This document shows, piece by piece, positions 6,848 through 13,400 of a stretch of 13,400 bases of DNA. Source of the stretch: an uncultured Eubacterium sp. (GTDB lineage Bacteria; Bacillota; Clostridia; Peptostreptococcales; Anaerovoracaceae). A program made the translations under genes and the position numbers. The notes beneath the pieces were generated by a model, which saw nothing but the letters and a program-made list of their open reading frames with translations, made no database searches and was not told the origin of the DNA. Each line of letters opens with the position of its first letter. Within the stretch, counting starts at the first letter, position 1. The stretch spans positions 1-13,400 of the forward strand of contig URXI01000088.1 of assembly GCA_900551775.1 (NCBI GenBank), given 5' to 3'.

Positions 6848-6872
6848 AACCACACCGGCATAGCCGGTGGTT
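6848..6872. repeat. Left-end hairpin of the IS200-type element
   Basis: On the minus strand, AACCACCGGC-TAT-GCCGGTG-TG-GTT gives the same stem as the right-end hairpin but with a two-base bulge (TG) on the 3' arm. It lies upstream of tnpA, where the left end is expected. Unpaired bases in such hairpins are known TnpA recognition features in this family. Confidence 0.75.
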
Positions 6873-6922
6873 ATTTGTTCCTCACACTCCGTGCTCGGAA
6901 CCGCCGCTAAAGCTCCAACTGC

Positions 6923-6956
6923 AAAGAGACTGCCAGTATGAACAGGCAGCCTCTTT
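6923..6956 (-). terminator. Hairpin terminator of the methyltransferase operon
   Basis: AAAGAGACTGCC (6923-6934) and GGCAGCCTCTTT (6945-6956) form a 12-bp stem with one mismatch or G-U pair around a 10-base loop, 14 bases after the stop of the last gene. On the minus strand it ends in CTCTTT without a long T-run, so it may terminate only partly or mainly protect the mRNA 3' end. Confidence 0.65.
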
Positions 6957-6970
6957 AAGAATGAAAAGAC

Positions 6971-8071
6971 TTATTTTGTTTCTTTGTTTTTCGCCAGTTT
7001 TGTCCTGACCTGTGCAAATGCGATCAAGAAGATAAACGGCAGTCCCAGCGCACCATATATGGTAAACATGTAGTTGGTCAGGAAATCGAACGGAATCAAC
7101 ATGGTCACGATGGTGACAAACACTCCGGTACCAACGGATAATAACAGGTATCTCTTCGTCTTCTCTTTTGCAAAGGTTGCAACAAAGGTGAACATGCCCG
7201 GCACTGCCGAGGAGTAGATTCCAAGGATGATCACGCCGATGAAAAGCACCGTGAGGAATGGCGACATCTGCTGTGCCAGATATAAGGTAGGTACGAGAAC
7301 CTTTGAAACGCCTTCGATATCGCAGAGGAACGCAGCTACCATGATGAAGACTGCAAACATATAACCTACGTTGCCTACGATCATTCCGGTGATGCCTTCT
7401 TTTTTTGTATCGATGGTCTTCGCCGTCGTCGTCAGGAATGGCGCAGCCATCAGAGGTGCCCATGTTGCAAAGTACACGCCGCCCATGAACCAGTTATCTC
7501 CAATACTTAACAAATCCATGTCCTCTGCCGCCAATGCACCGGCTTTCAGCTTCTCCCAATTGCCGATCAGATAGATTCCGCCAGTTAACAGCGATACGAT
7601 AATCAATAACGGCCCTATGGTTCCAATGATGTCAGCTATGCGGTGCAGGCCAAGCATAACCGTCAAAGTTACAATCGTACCCATGATGATGCTTCCAGCA
7701 ACCATGGGAAATCCTGTCAGCTGATTGATGGTAGCGCCAAAACCGGAAATCATGACCGATGGTGCGAACAAGGCATAGACGACGGTCAGCGCCGCCACCA
7801 CCTTGCCGAGATATTTTCCGCAGAAGTAGTCGAAAACACCCATCGGGTTTTCAAACTGCATGGTCTTTCCCAGGGACATATAGGATGTGGTCACGTAGAT
7901 GTGGATGGCAATACCGATCAGGATCCCGATGAATCCTTTCATGCCATAGGCAACAAAGTACTGCATCATATCCTGGCCTGTTGCAAATCCGGACCCTATA
8001 CAGTAGGAAATCCATACTCCGGCAATTTTTATTACATTTTTCAAACTTACTCTTGGTTGATTTGTATCCAT
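6971..8071 (-). CDS. YkvI-like membrane transporter (LeuT-fold)
   Basis: This encodes 366 residues with about ten hydrophobic helices and almost no soluble domain. The first helix carries G-S-G-F-A-T-G-Q-D, the signature broken-helix motif of the YkvI group (COG3949), distant relatives of the amino acid-polyamine-cation / LeuT-fold carriers. In LeuT-fold carriers the equivalent segment lines the substrate and sodium sites. YkvI proteins are poorly characterised. Being last in an operon with methylamine-type methyltransferases, it most likely imports their substrate or the precursor used by the hydrolase; this is inference from position. The start at 8071 has AAGGAGG about 10 nt upstream and lies 26 bp after the M20 gene stop. 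A hairpin follows the stop. The more usual quaternary-amine carriers (BCCT type, ABC type) are absent here. Confidence 0.88.
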   Translation of the reverse strand: MDTNQPRVSLKNVIKIAGVWISYCIGSGFATGQDMMQYFVAYGMKGFIGILIGIAIHIYVTTSYMSLGKTMQFENPMGVFDYFCGKYLGKVVAALTVVYALFAPSVMISGFGATINQLTGFPMVAGSIIMGTIVTLTVMLGLHRIADIIGTIGPLLIIVSLLTGGIYLIGNWEKLKAGALAAEDMDLLSIGDNWFMGGVYFATWAPLMAAPFLTTTAKTIDTKKEGITGMIVGNVGYMFAVFIMVAAFLCDIEGVSKVLVPTLYLAQQMSPFLTVLFIGVIILGIYSSAVPGMFTFVATFAKEKTKRYLLLSVGTGVFVTIVTMLIPFDFLTNYMFTIYGALGLPFIFLIAFAQVRTKLAKNKETK

Positions 8072-8097
8072 TGCGTTTTCCTCCTCCTTATTTAAGG

Positions 8098-9711
8098 TTA
8101 AAACGACTCAATTAATCTTCTCATCACTGCCGGTGTATGAATTTCTAAGTCGGGAAGATAAACTCTCTCTGTAATGGTGTGGTAATCTTTGCCCCACGGT
8201 CCGCAGATAATGGACGGGAGCGCGATATATTCCGCTTCTTTCAGCGGAATGTCATAAACCTCCTGCGGCGTGACCATGCTCTTCAGTGCCTCTAGGTCCT
8301 CTGCCGGATTCACGCATGATATATAGCTGTTGTCAGAAAGACCCATGAAATACGGTACGACCTCAACAGTAATGCCATATTTCTTCAGTTCATCCTGGAC
8401 GATACTGATCGTGCCTTCTCTGTCAAAATCTTTGAAGTAGTGGTTGTTTACAGCAGGCACATAAGGCGCCATCAGTCCGTAAATGATCATCGGATCTGTA
8501 ATCTTCGATTGCTCGATCTCCCACTGCACGATATCAAAGCCTGTTGCCAGCTGAGTGACGGAGTCTCCTCTGTTGACAATTTCAATCTGTCCTTTGACAA
8601 AGGCATCCTTCTTCTCCTCGTAATGTTCCACATTCTCTCGATTATGCGCCTCCAGCTCTGCCAGGGACATGACCCGTACATTGTGGTTCGGATTGGGATG
8701 ATCTGGCTCCATGAATGCATACGCCTTGTTGTAGGTTTCCACTGCTTCTTCCGCTGATTCCAGACAGATGTTGTGAATCGAGTCGAGAATCTTAAGTGCG
8801 TTATTGGAATTTGTAAACAACGTATTCAGATACAGATTCGTATAAAGGGGCACTGACACGTTGTAGAACTTTTTATTGTCCTTCATGTAGAGCACGGTGG
8901 GCGGTACGCACTTCTGACCGTAATCCTCGCTGCAGAGATCCGTGTTCAGTTCGATGCGCCGGACGATATTTGCTGCAATCAGCGATCCGTTCAGCCCCTG
9001 CATCAGATTTCCCACATGAACCAGCTTACTCTTGATGACGACAAAAGGAAGTCCTTTTCCGATGGAGCCGTCATAATAGGTATACTTCTCTGGACTGTCT
9101 TTGGACGTCGGTTCTCCATTGATCAGGAGCTTGTAGTCAAAGCCATATTTGTCTTTCAGTTCCGTAAACAATCCCACGCTTTGGAAAATCCCTTCCGCAG
9201 CAGTTTCTTCGTCATGAATGCCGACATAAAGGAGGTTCAATTCCGGGTTGATGTTCTTTGCAGCTGTTTCGAACAGCTGGCAGAGCATGACGGCTCCGCC
9301 GCCCTTCATATCCGCAGTGCCTCTGCCAAAGAGCCAGTCTTCGGAGTTCAGGTCTTTCACTACATCAGGATCGCTCCATTCCATGGCCTTCATCTTTTCC
9401 TTCAGTTTATCCGGCGTCAATGCGAATTCTTTCAGCGTGCCATAGCAGTCGATTTCGACACAGTCGAAGTGGCCAGAGAGAACCAGACATCTGTCAGACG
9501 TACCTTTGCGAAGCGCCCAAGGAATCAAACGTCCCATCCTGTCGTTTCCGTCATAAAGCCCGCAGCACTCGGGATGCTCTTCCCAATAGTCCTGTCCCTT
9601 GATGACTTCCAAGATATGTCTGGCCATATCGATTTCCAAAGTCGTGTGGGTATCACTTTGTACCGAAACCAAATCGAGCAGTAATTCTTTCGGAGTCCAT
9701 TCTTTACTCAT
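8098..9711 (-). CDS. RocB-like M20-family metallohydrolase
   Basis: This encodes 537 residues. It belongs to the M20 clan with the long insert typical of RocB ('arginine utilisation protein', COG4187), rather than the roughly 400-residue aminoacylase type. Metal and catalytic residues are present: His81 and Asp83 in S-G-H-F-D, Asp134 in G-R-G-T-A-D-M-K-G-G, the Glu168-Glu169 pair in H-D-E-E-T, and a C-terminal Y-H-T-I-T-E-R. It should be an active two-zinc enzyme cutting a peptide or N-acyl amide bond in the cytoplasm; no signal peptide is seen. RocB itself has no firmly known reaction. The start at 9711 has AGGGGAG about 9 nt upstream, and the gene lies 22 bp after the corrinoid protein. Its place inside the operon suggests it releases, or clears, an amide-linked part of the methylated substrate. 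Confidence 0.9.
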   Translation of the reverse strand: MSKEWTPKELLLDLVSVQSDTHTTLEIDMARHILEVIKGQDYWEEHPECCGLYDGNDRMGRLIPWALRKGTSDRCLVLSGHFDCVEIDCYGTLKEFALTPDKLKEKMKAMEWSDPDVVKDLNSEDWLFGRGTADMKGGGAVMLCQLFETAAKNINPELNLLYVGIHDEETAAEGIFQSVGLFTELKDKYGFDYKLLINGEPTSKDSPEKYTYYDGSIGKGLPFVVIKSKLVHVGNLMQGLNGSLIAANIVRRIELNTDLCSEDYGQKCVPPTVLYMKDNKKFYNVSVPLYTNLYLNTLFTNSNNALKILDSIHNICLESAEEAVETYNKAYAFMEPDHPNPNHNVRVMSLAELEAHNRENVEHYEEKKDAFVKGQIEIVNRGDSVTQLATGFDIVQWEIEQSKITDPMIIYGLMAPYVPAVNNHYFKDFDREGTISIVQDELKKYGITVEVVPYFMGLSDNSYISCVNPAEDLEALKSMVTPQEVYDIPLKEAEYIALPSIICGPWGKDYHTITERVYLPDLEIHTPAVMRRLIESF

Positions 9712-9733
9712 TTTCTTCGCTCCCCTTCTAATT

Positions 9734-10360
9734 TTACGCCATCAGCTCGTTGGCCAAGTCTACGGCAGAAGCAGCATCATAGGAGAATTTTGCGCCGATT
9801 TTTGCGCCGAAATCTGCTGTTACAGGTGCTCCGCCAATCATGATTTTCACATGATCATACTTAGGGTCAGCCTTCATCGCTGCAGCTACTTCATCCATCA
9901 CTGTCATCGTCGTGGTCAGCATGGCTGACATTCCTACACAATCTGCCTGGGTCTCATCAAGAGCGCCCAAAAATCTTTCCGGTGTGACGTCGATGCCAAG
10001 GTCGATTACCTCGTATCCCGCGCCTTCCAGCATCATGCCTACAATCTTCTTGCCGATGTCGTGCAAGTCGCCTTTTACCGTGCCGATGACGATCTTTCCT
10101 TTCATTTCCCTCGTTTCTCCAACCATGAGCGGTTTCAGCATATCGTTACCCGCCTGCATCGCATTGGCTGCCATCAATACTTCTGGTACAAACATCTCAC
10201 CTGTCTTGAACAGTCTTCCTACTTCATCCATTCCCGGTACCAGGCCCTGTTCCAAAACATCCAACGGCTTTATGCCCTCTGCTAACGCCTTTTCTACCAG
10301 TTCACAAACAGCATCATCATCGCCCTCAAAAACTGCATTTCCAATCTTTTCTAATAACAT
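9734..10360 (-). CDS. Methyltransferase cognate corrinoid protein (MttC/MtbC type)
   Basis: This encodes 208 residues. The N-terminal four-helix cap domain (about 1-85) contains the V-P-G-M-D-E-V-G-R-L-F and M-x-A-A-N-A-M segments. The Rossmann-like B12 domain (about 88-208) carries D-L-H-D-I-G with Asp98, the cobalt-ligand His100 and Gly103, followed by S-A-M-L-T-T-T-M and G-G-A-P-V-T. All are standard for methylamine corrinoid proteins, and the length is normal. It accepts a methyl group on Co(I) from the MttB-type proteins and passes it to a second methyltransferase not encoded here. AAAGGAGG precedes the start, and the gap to the upstream methyltransferase is 16 bp. It is the only corrinoid protein in the cluster, so both methyltransferases presumably share it. 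Which amine it serves cannot be read from its sequence. Confidence 0.96.
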   Translation of the reverse strand: MLLEKIGNAVFEGDDDAVCELVEKALAEGIKPLDVLEQGLVPGMDEVGRLFKTGEMFVPEVLMAANAMQAGNDMLKPLMVGETREMKGKIVIGTVKGDLHDIGKKIVGMMLEGAGYEVIDLGIDVTPERFLGALDETQADCVGMSAMLTTTMTVMDEVAAAMKADPKYDHVKIMIGGAPVTADFGAKIGAKFSYDAASAVDLANELMA

Positions 10361-10376
10361 TTGTCTCCTCCTTTGA

Positions 10377-11840
10377 TTAATACTCGATAGCTAATTCTTT
10401 TGCCCTGTCTTTGATAATCTCGTCAAAGACTTTGGCGGTTCTCTCGTCAATATAACTATATTCGTCCTGCTCAATAATCGTCTTCACCGCACCGTCCAGC
10501 TTCTCATTCAGCGTAAGGCCGCTTTCGGTCTGCCATGCCAGATACTGTTTTCTGTTGAAGTATTTCGGATAGAAAACTTCATTCCTAAAGTTCTTTGCCG
10601 TATGTTTCTGTGATACATAGGCACCGCCATACCCCACCTTGTCGATCAAGTCAATGGCAAGGGACTCTTCATCATAGTTGATTCCCTGGACAAATCTCTT
10701 TGCAAAGCTGATCTGTTCATCGACCAATAGGATCATGGACAGGTTCCCGATGGCGCCGACGCCGGTGTAGGCATTGTCGTGAACCAAATTTTCTCCGGAA
10801 AGCGCTGCGCACATGATGCTGTACATGGCTTCTGTACCTGCCTGTGCGTCAACCTCCAATGCGTCTGTGCAGCCAGAGGTTCCATAAACTGGCAGATCGT
10901 AATATTTTGCTAAGTCTGCCATTACTGCGTGGACCATGCCCAGTTCCGGCCCGCCGTAAACGTTCATGGTCGTCATCATATCCATGGCGCCGAAGATGTA
11001 GCCGTAGATGAATGGGGCACCTTTCTTCACCAGCTGATGGAGGACTAAGCCGGCCAGGCACTCTGCGTTACTGCATACGATGGATCCGGACAATGTCACC
11101 GGAGAGGTGCCGCCTGACACGCCCCCCGAAGCGTAAGTCGTCGGGATTCCATATTCGGCGCAGAGCATCAGCTTCTGAATGGCCTCTTCGCTGTTCATCA
11201 AAGGGGAAACCGGCTCGTTGTAGAGCATCAAGGTAGGATTCCGTTTCAGTTCCTCGTAGCCCCCCGCCATTTCCGCACACATATCGATCAATGCCATCAG
11301 GTTTCCTTTGTCTGTTGCTGTGCAGAGATTCGGTTTGCCACAGTAGGTTCGCATGGTTTTTAAGGTAATCATATCGTGAAGATGCTGTGGGATGTCCTGG
11401 GCAAGCCCCTGATTCGATACATAAGCAAAATTGTCTGCCTTGTCAACGACCTTTGCGATGTTTTCGACATCCTTCAGCACTGTCGGTCTGACTTCTTTTG
11501 TATATGGGTCCATATGGGTAGGAAGATCGGTTCCCGTTCCAAAATACACATTGTTTCTTTCCAGGAACAGGCTTCTCTTCCCCTGCGGATTTGCGACGAC
11601 GATTCTGGAAGGTGCCGACTGAATCGCCGCTTTTACCATGGCCGCCGGTATTCTGACCACCTTTTCATCAAAATCCACATAGGCGCCGCCTTCTGCAAGA
11701 ATCTTCAGGGCTGTCTCTTCATAAATTTTCACCCCGGTCCGTTCTAGCACCTCCAGGCTTGCATTGTGAAGCCGTGTCAGCTGTTCATAAGAACACATTT
11801 TAAAATCATGGGTGAAATTTCCTGTCTGGTTTACATACAT
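10377..11840 (-). CDS. MttB-superfamily methyltransferase without pyrrolysine (second copy in operon)
   Basis: This encodes 487 residues, the usual full MttB length (COG5598), a TIM-barrel protein that moves a methyl group from a methylated, typically quaternary amine to a corrinoid protein. Family blocks shared with the upstream paralog include F-G-T-G-T-D (100-105), G-G-Y-E-E-L (193-198), S-E-E (217-219), L-C-A-E-Y-G-I-P (226-233), G-A-P-F-x-Y-G and Y-G-G-P-E. The region around 320-345 (G-T-S-G-C-T-D-A-L...D-A-Q-A-G), close to where archaeal MttB has pyrrolysine, is read without any internal stop. It is therefore of the non-Pyl kind, known members of which demethylate glycine betaine, proline betaine, carnitine or gamma-butyrobetaine. 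AAAGGAG lies about 9 nt before the start, and the gene begins 38 bp after the first copy. Its substrate is unknown. Confidence 0.95.
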   Translation of the reverse strand: MYVNQTGNFTHDFKMCSYEQLTRLHNASLEVLERTGVKIYEETALKILAEGGAYVDFDEKVVRIPAAMVKAAIQSAPSRIVVANPQGKRSLFLERNNVYFGTGTDLPTHMDPYTKEVRPTVLKDVENIAKVVDKADNFAYVSNQGLAQDIPQHLHDMITLKTMRTYCGKPNLCTATDKGNLMALIDMCAEMAGGYEELKRNPTLMLYNEPVSPLMNSEEAIQKLMLCAEYGIPTTYASGGVSGGTSPVTLSGSIVCSNAECLAGLVLHQLVKKGAPFIYGYIFGAMDMMTTMNVYGGPELGMVHAVMADLAKYYDLPVYGTSGCTDALEVDAQAGTEAMYSIMCAALSGENLVHDNAYTGVGAIGNLSMILLVDEQISFAKRFVQGINYDEESLAIDLIDKVGYGGAYVSQKHTAKNFRNEVFYPKYFNRKQYLAWQTESGLTLNEKLDGAVKTIIEQDEYSYIDERTAKVFDEIIKDRAKELAIEY

Positions 11841-11878
11841 ATTTCTGGTCTCCTTTCGTGTGTGAAATCTATACTTAA

Positions 11879-13342
11879 CTAATTTTGTGGTTGCGTGAAA
11901 TAATGGGCTTCATGTTCTTCTATGATTGCGTCAAACTTCGCTTCTAATTCCTCAGTGAGGAACGTCGGAACATCTCCCTCTATGATCTCTTTGGCTTTTG
12001 CTGTCAGCTGATCAGGAATATTGGGGCTGCCCTCTGCAATCCATGCCACATTTCTCTTGCGGTTGAGGAATTCTGGCAAGTAGAACTCTTTTCTGAATTT
12101 CCTCGCAGTTTCCTTTGTCTGCAGATAATTACCGCCGATGCCGATTTTCTTGATCAGATCGTAGCCGATGCTTTGCTCTGTGATCTCGATGTCCTGCGCA
12201 TAACGCTTCACAAAGGCCAGCAGCTCATTGGCAGCCAATATCGACTGCAGGCAGCCCATCTGGCCGATGCCCATGTATCCGTTGTCATGGACAAAGTTTT
12301 GTCTGCCATAAATCGCAGTCATCATGCTGTAGATCATCTCTGCGCCCATCTGGAAGTCGATTTGGTTTGCATCCGTAGCGCCGGAAATGCCAAAGGTAGG
12401 TAAATGATAGAACCTGCCCATTTCGCCTACAAAGGAGTTCATCAGTCCGTACTCCGGTCCGCCGTACATGCATACCGTGGTCTTCATATCCATGATAGAG
12501 GCTTCGATTCCATACATGAACGGTGCACCCGGTGCTTTCAGCTGGTGAATCACCAGTCCCGTCAGGCATTCTGCGCTGCCGATTGCCAGGCTTCCTGCCA
12601 ATGTCACAGGACCCGTGGCACCTGCCGTGATTCCAGCCGTATAGGTGACTGGGATGCCATATTCCGCACAGAGAAGCAGTTTTCCCAAAGACTCCTCAGA
12701 ATGCTGCAAAGGGGAAATCGGTTCGGCATAGTGTACAAAGGTCGGTTTGGCTCTCAGCTCCTCATAACCTCCGGCCTGAGCCGCCGCCATATCGATAATT
12801 CCTTTCAGGCTGTATGGATCCGTCGCCAAGGTAAGAATGGGCTTGCTGCTATATTTACGCATGGCTTTGTAATGGTACACGTCTGCAACTCTTGGATTTT
12901 TATCATTGGCCAGGGCATAAGGGGCTAACCAGTCTATGAACTTACAATGCTCGGCAATCTTCGCGGCGTTTTCACAATCCTCCAGCTTCCCCGGTCTGAT
13001 CTCGCCCGAGTATAAGTCAATGAACTCCGGCATATCCGTTCCTGTTCCGAAGGTTATCACATTGGGTGCAAGGCAAAACGCCTCTGTTCCATCGACGTTA
13101 TAGATGGAATACTGTGACGGAGCGCTGGCAAGTGCCTCCTCCACCATACGTTCAGGGATCTTTACTAAATTTTCGCAAACCACAGCGCCTGCATTCTCAA
13201 GGAGCTTTCTGGCCTCCTCGTGGAATACGTGCATGCCGATTTCAGAAAGAATTTTGATTGAGGTCTGATGAATCATTTGCTTTTCTTCATCACTCCATCT
13301 TTCAAATCTGCCTATGGCTTCATTTGAATCGAACTTTATCAT
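11879..13342 (-). CDS. MttB-superfamily methyltransferase without pyrrolysine (first copy in operon)
   Basis: This encodes 487 residues, the same length as the next gene and clearly paralogous. Shared blocks are F-G-T-G-T-D at 98-103, G-G-Y-E-E-L at 191-196, H-S-E-E at 214-217, L-C-A-E-Y-G-I-P at 224-231, G-A-P-F-M-Y-G, Y-G-G-P-E and V-H-D-N-G-Y. The segment F-G-I-S-G-A-T-D-A-N...D-F-Q-M-G (317-333) differs strongly from G-T-S-G-C-T-D-A-L...D-A-Q-A-G in the partner, which points to different substrates or subunit roles. No internal TAG occurs; the terminal codon is TAG but at normal full length, so it is a plain stop. The start at 13342 has AGGAGG about 8 nt upstream. It is the first gene of the operon in the visible sequence, with a possible promoter and palindrome at 13356-13387. 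Confidence 0.95.
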   Translation of the reverse strand: MIKFDSNEAIGRFERWSDEEKQMIHQTSIKILSEIGMHVFHEEARKLLENAGAVVCENLVKIPERMVEEALASAPSQYSIYNVDGTEAFCLAPNVITFGTGTDMPEFIDLYSGEIRPGKLEDCENAAKIAEHCKFIDWLAPYALANDKNPRVADVYHYKAMRKYSSKPILTLATDPYSLKGIIDMAAAQAGGYEELRAKPTFVHYAEPISPLQHSEESLGKLLLCAEYGIPVTYTAGITAGATGPVTLAGSLAIGSAECLTGLVIHQLKAPGAPFMYGIEASIMDMKTTVCMYGGPEYGLMNSFVGEMGRFYHLPTFGISGATDANQIDFQMGAEMIYSMMTAIYGRQNFVHDNGYMGIGQMGCLQSILAANELLAFVKRYAQDIEITEQSIGYDLIKKIGIGGNYLQTKETARKFRKEFYLPEFLNRKRNVAWIAEGSPNIPDQLTAKAKEIIEGDVPTFLTEELEAKFDAIIEEHEAHYFTQPQN

Positions 13343-13355
13343 TTCCGTGCCTCCT

Positions 13356-13387
13356 AGTATAATAATGATGTAGTCAAGAATGACTAC
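13356..13387 (-). promoter_or_regulatory. Palindrome and possible promoter region before the methyltransferase operon
   Basis: GTAGTCA (13370-13376), loop AGAA, TGACTAC (13381-13387) is a perfect 7-bp inverted repeat. On the minus strand TATACT (13356-13361) could be a -10 box, but no good -35 hexamer lies 17 bases upstream. The palindrome would cover the -35/spacer region and could be an operator. Only 58 bases upstream of the start are visible, so the true promoter may lie outside the window. Confidence 0.35.
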
Positions 13388-13400
13388 CAGTTAATCGTTG

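Larger units (their letters stand above)
6147..6872 (-). mobile_element. IS200/IS605-family element with tnpA only
   Basis: An intact Y1 transposase gene lies between two related subterminal hairpins (6147-6169 and 6848-6872). They share the ACCACCGGC / GCCGGTGGT arms, as expected for single-strand transposition by this family, which has no inverted terminal repeats and makes no target duplication. The limits given are the outer edges of the hairpins; the true cleavage sites lie some bases beyond and cannot be fixed without an empty site. No tnpB is present. The element sits just after the end of the methyltransferase operon. Confidence 0.85.

Noticed and set aside
6147..6872. The two GC-rich hairpins and palindromes considered as a CRISPR array
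   Set aside because: Only two copies, about 700 bases apart, flanking a transposase, with no regular spacers; they fit IS200-type ends.
6882..7463. Open frame of 193 codons on the minus strand overlapping the transporter in another frame
   Set aside because: Arg/His/Cys-rich translation typical of an out-of-frame read through a hydrophobic membrane protein gene.
9912..10376. Open frame of 154 codons antisense to the corrinoid protein
   Set aside because: Rich in Ser, Pro and Thr without motifs; it mirrors the codon use of the conserved corrinoid gene.
11879..11881. TAG at the end of the first MttB gene considered as a pyrrolysine codon
   Set aside because: It comes after a full-length 487-residue protein, not near residue 330 where MttB pyrrolysine lies, and reading on would run out of frame into the next gene. 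TAG also ends ilvA (3076-3078), the carboxypeptidase (4357-4359) and tnpA (6283-6285).

Overview
The window looks like the chromosome of a strictly anaerobic clostridium (Firmicutes/Bacillota). Reasons are the strong GGAGG-type ribosome binding sites, short operon gaps, intrinsic terminators, an IS200-type element and a corrinoid methyltransferase cluster of the kind carried by gut and acetogenic Eubacteriales. Placement below that level (for example near Eubacterium, Anaerovorax or Emergencia) is a guess. TAG serves as an ordinary stop in at least four genes here.

Left part (1-2200, + strand): the tail of an OmpR-type response regulator, apparently out of frame with what precedes it, overlaps the start of a membrane sensor histidine kinase by ATGA. 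The kinase is followed by a noncoding block of about 300 bp bounded by 19-bp inverted repeats, which looks like a MITE. It contains a strong hairpin that can terminate both converging transcription units.

Middle part (2176-5766, - strand): a gene of unknown function with a PD-(D/E)XK-like C-terminus and its own promoter, then a cupin - secreted M14 carboxypeptidase - threonine ammonia-lyase (ilvA) run read from a clear promoter at 5738-5766. An intrinsic terminator follows ilvA.

Mobile part (5767-6880): a noncoding stretch, then an intact IS200/IS605-type element with only tnpA, bounded by related GC-rich hairpins and carrying a structured stretch 3' of tnpA.

Right part (6971-13342, - strand): a compact five-gene operon with 16-38 bp gaps. 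In transcription order it encodes two full-length MttB-superfamily methyltransferases without pyrrolysine, one MttC/MtbC-type corrinoid protein, a RocB-like M20 metallohydrolase and a YkvI-like transporter. It ends at a hairpin just before the IS element. The likely logic is that the transporter imports a methylated (probably quaternary) amine or a conjugate of one, the hydrolase trims or releases it, and the two methyltransferases move its methyl group to the shared corrinoid protein. The enzyme that would pass the methyl group to tetrahydrofolate and the corrinoid reactivase are not in the window. The substrate cannot be read from the sequence. This operon is the most interesting part of the window.
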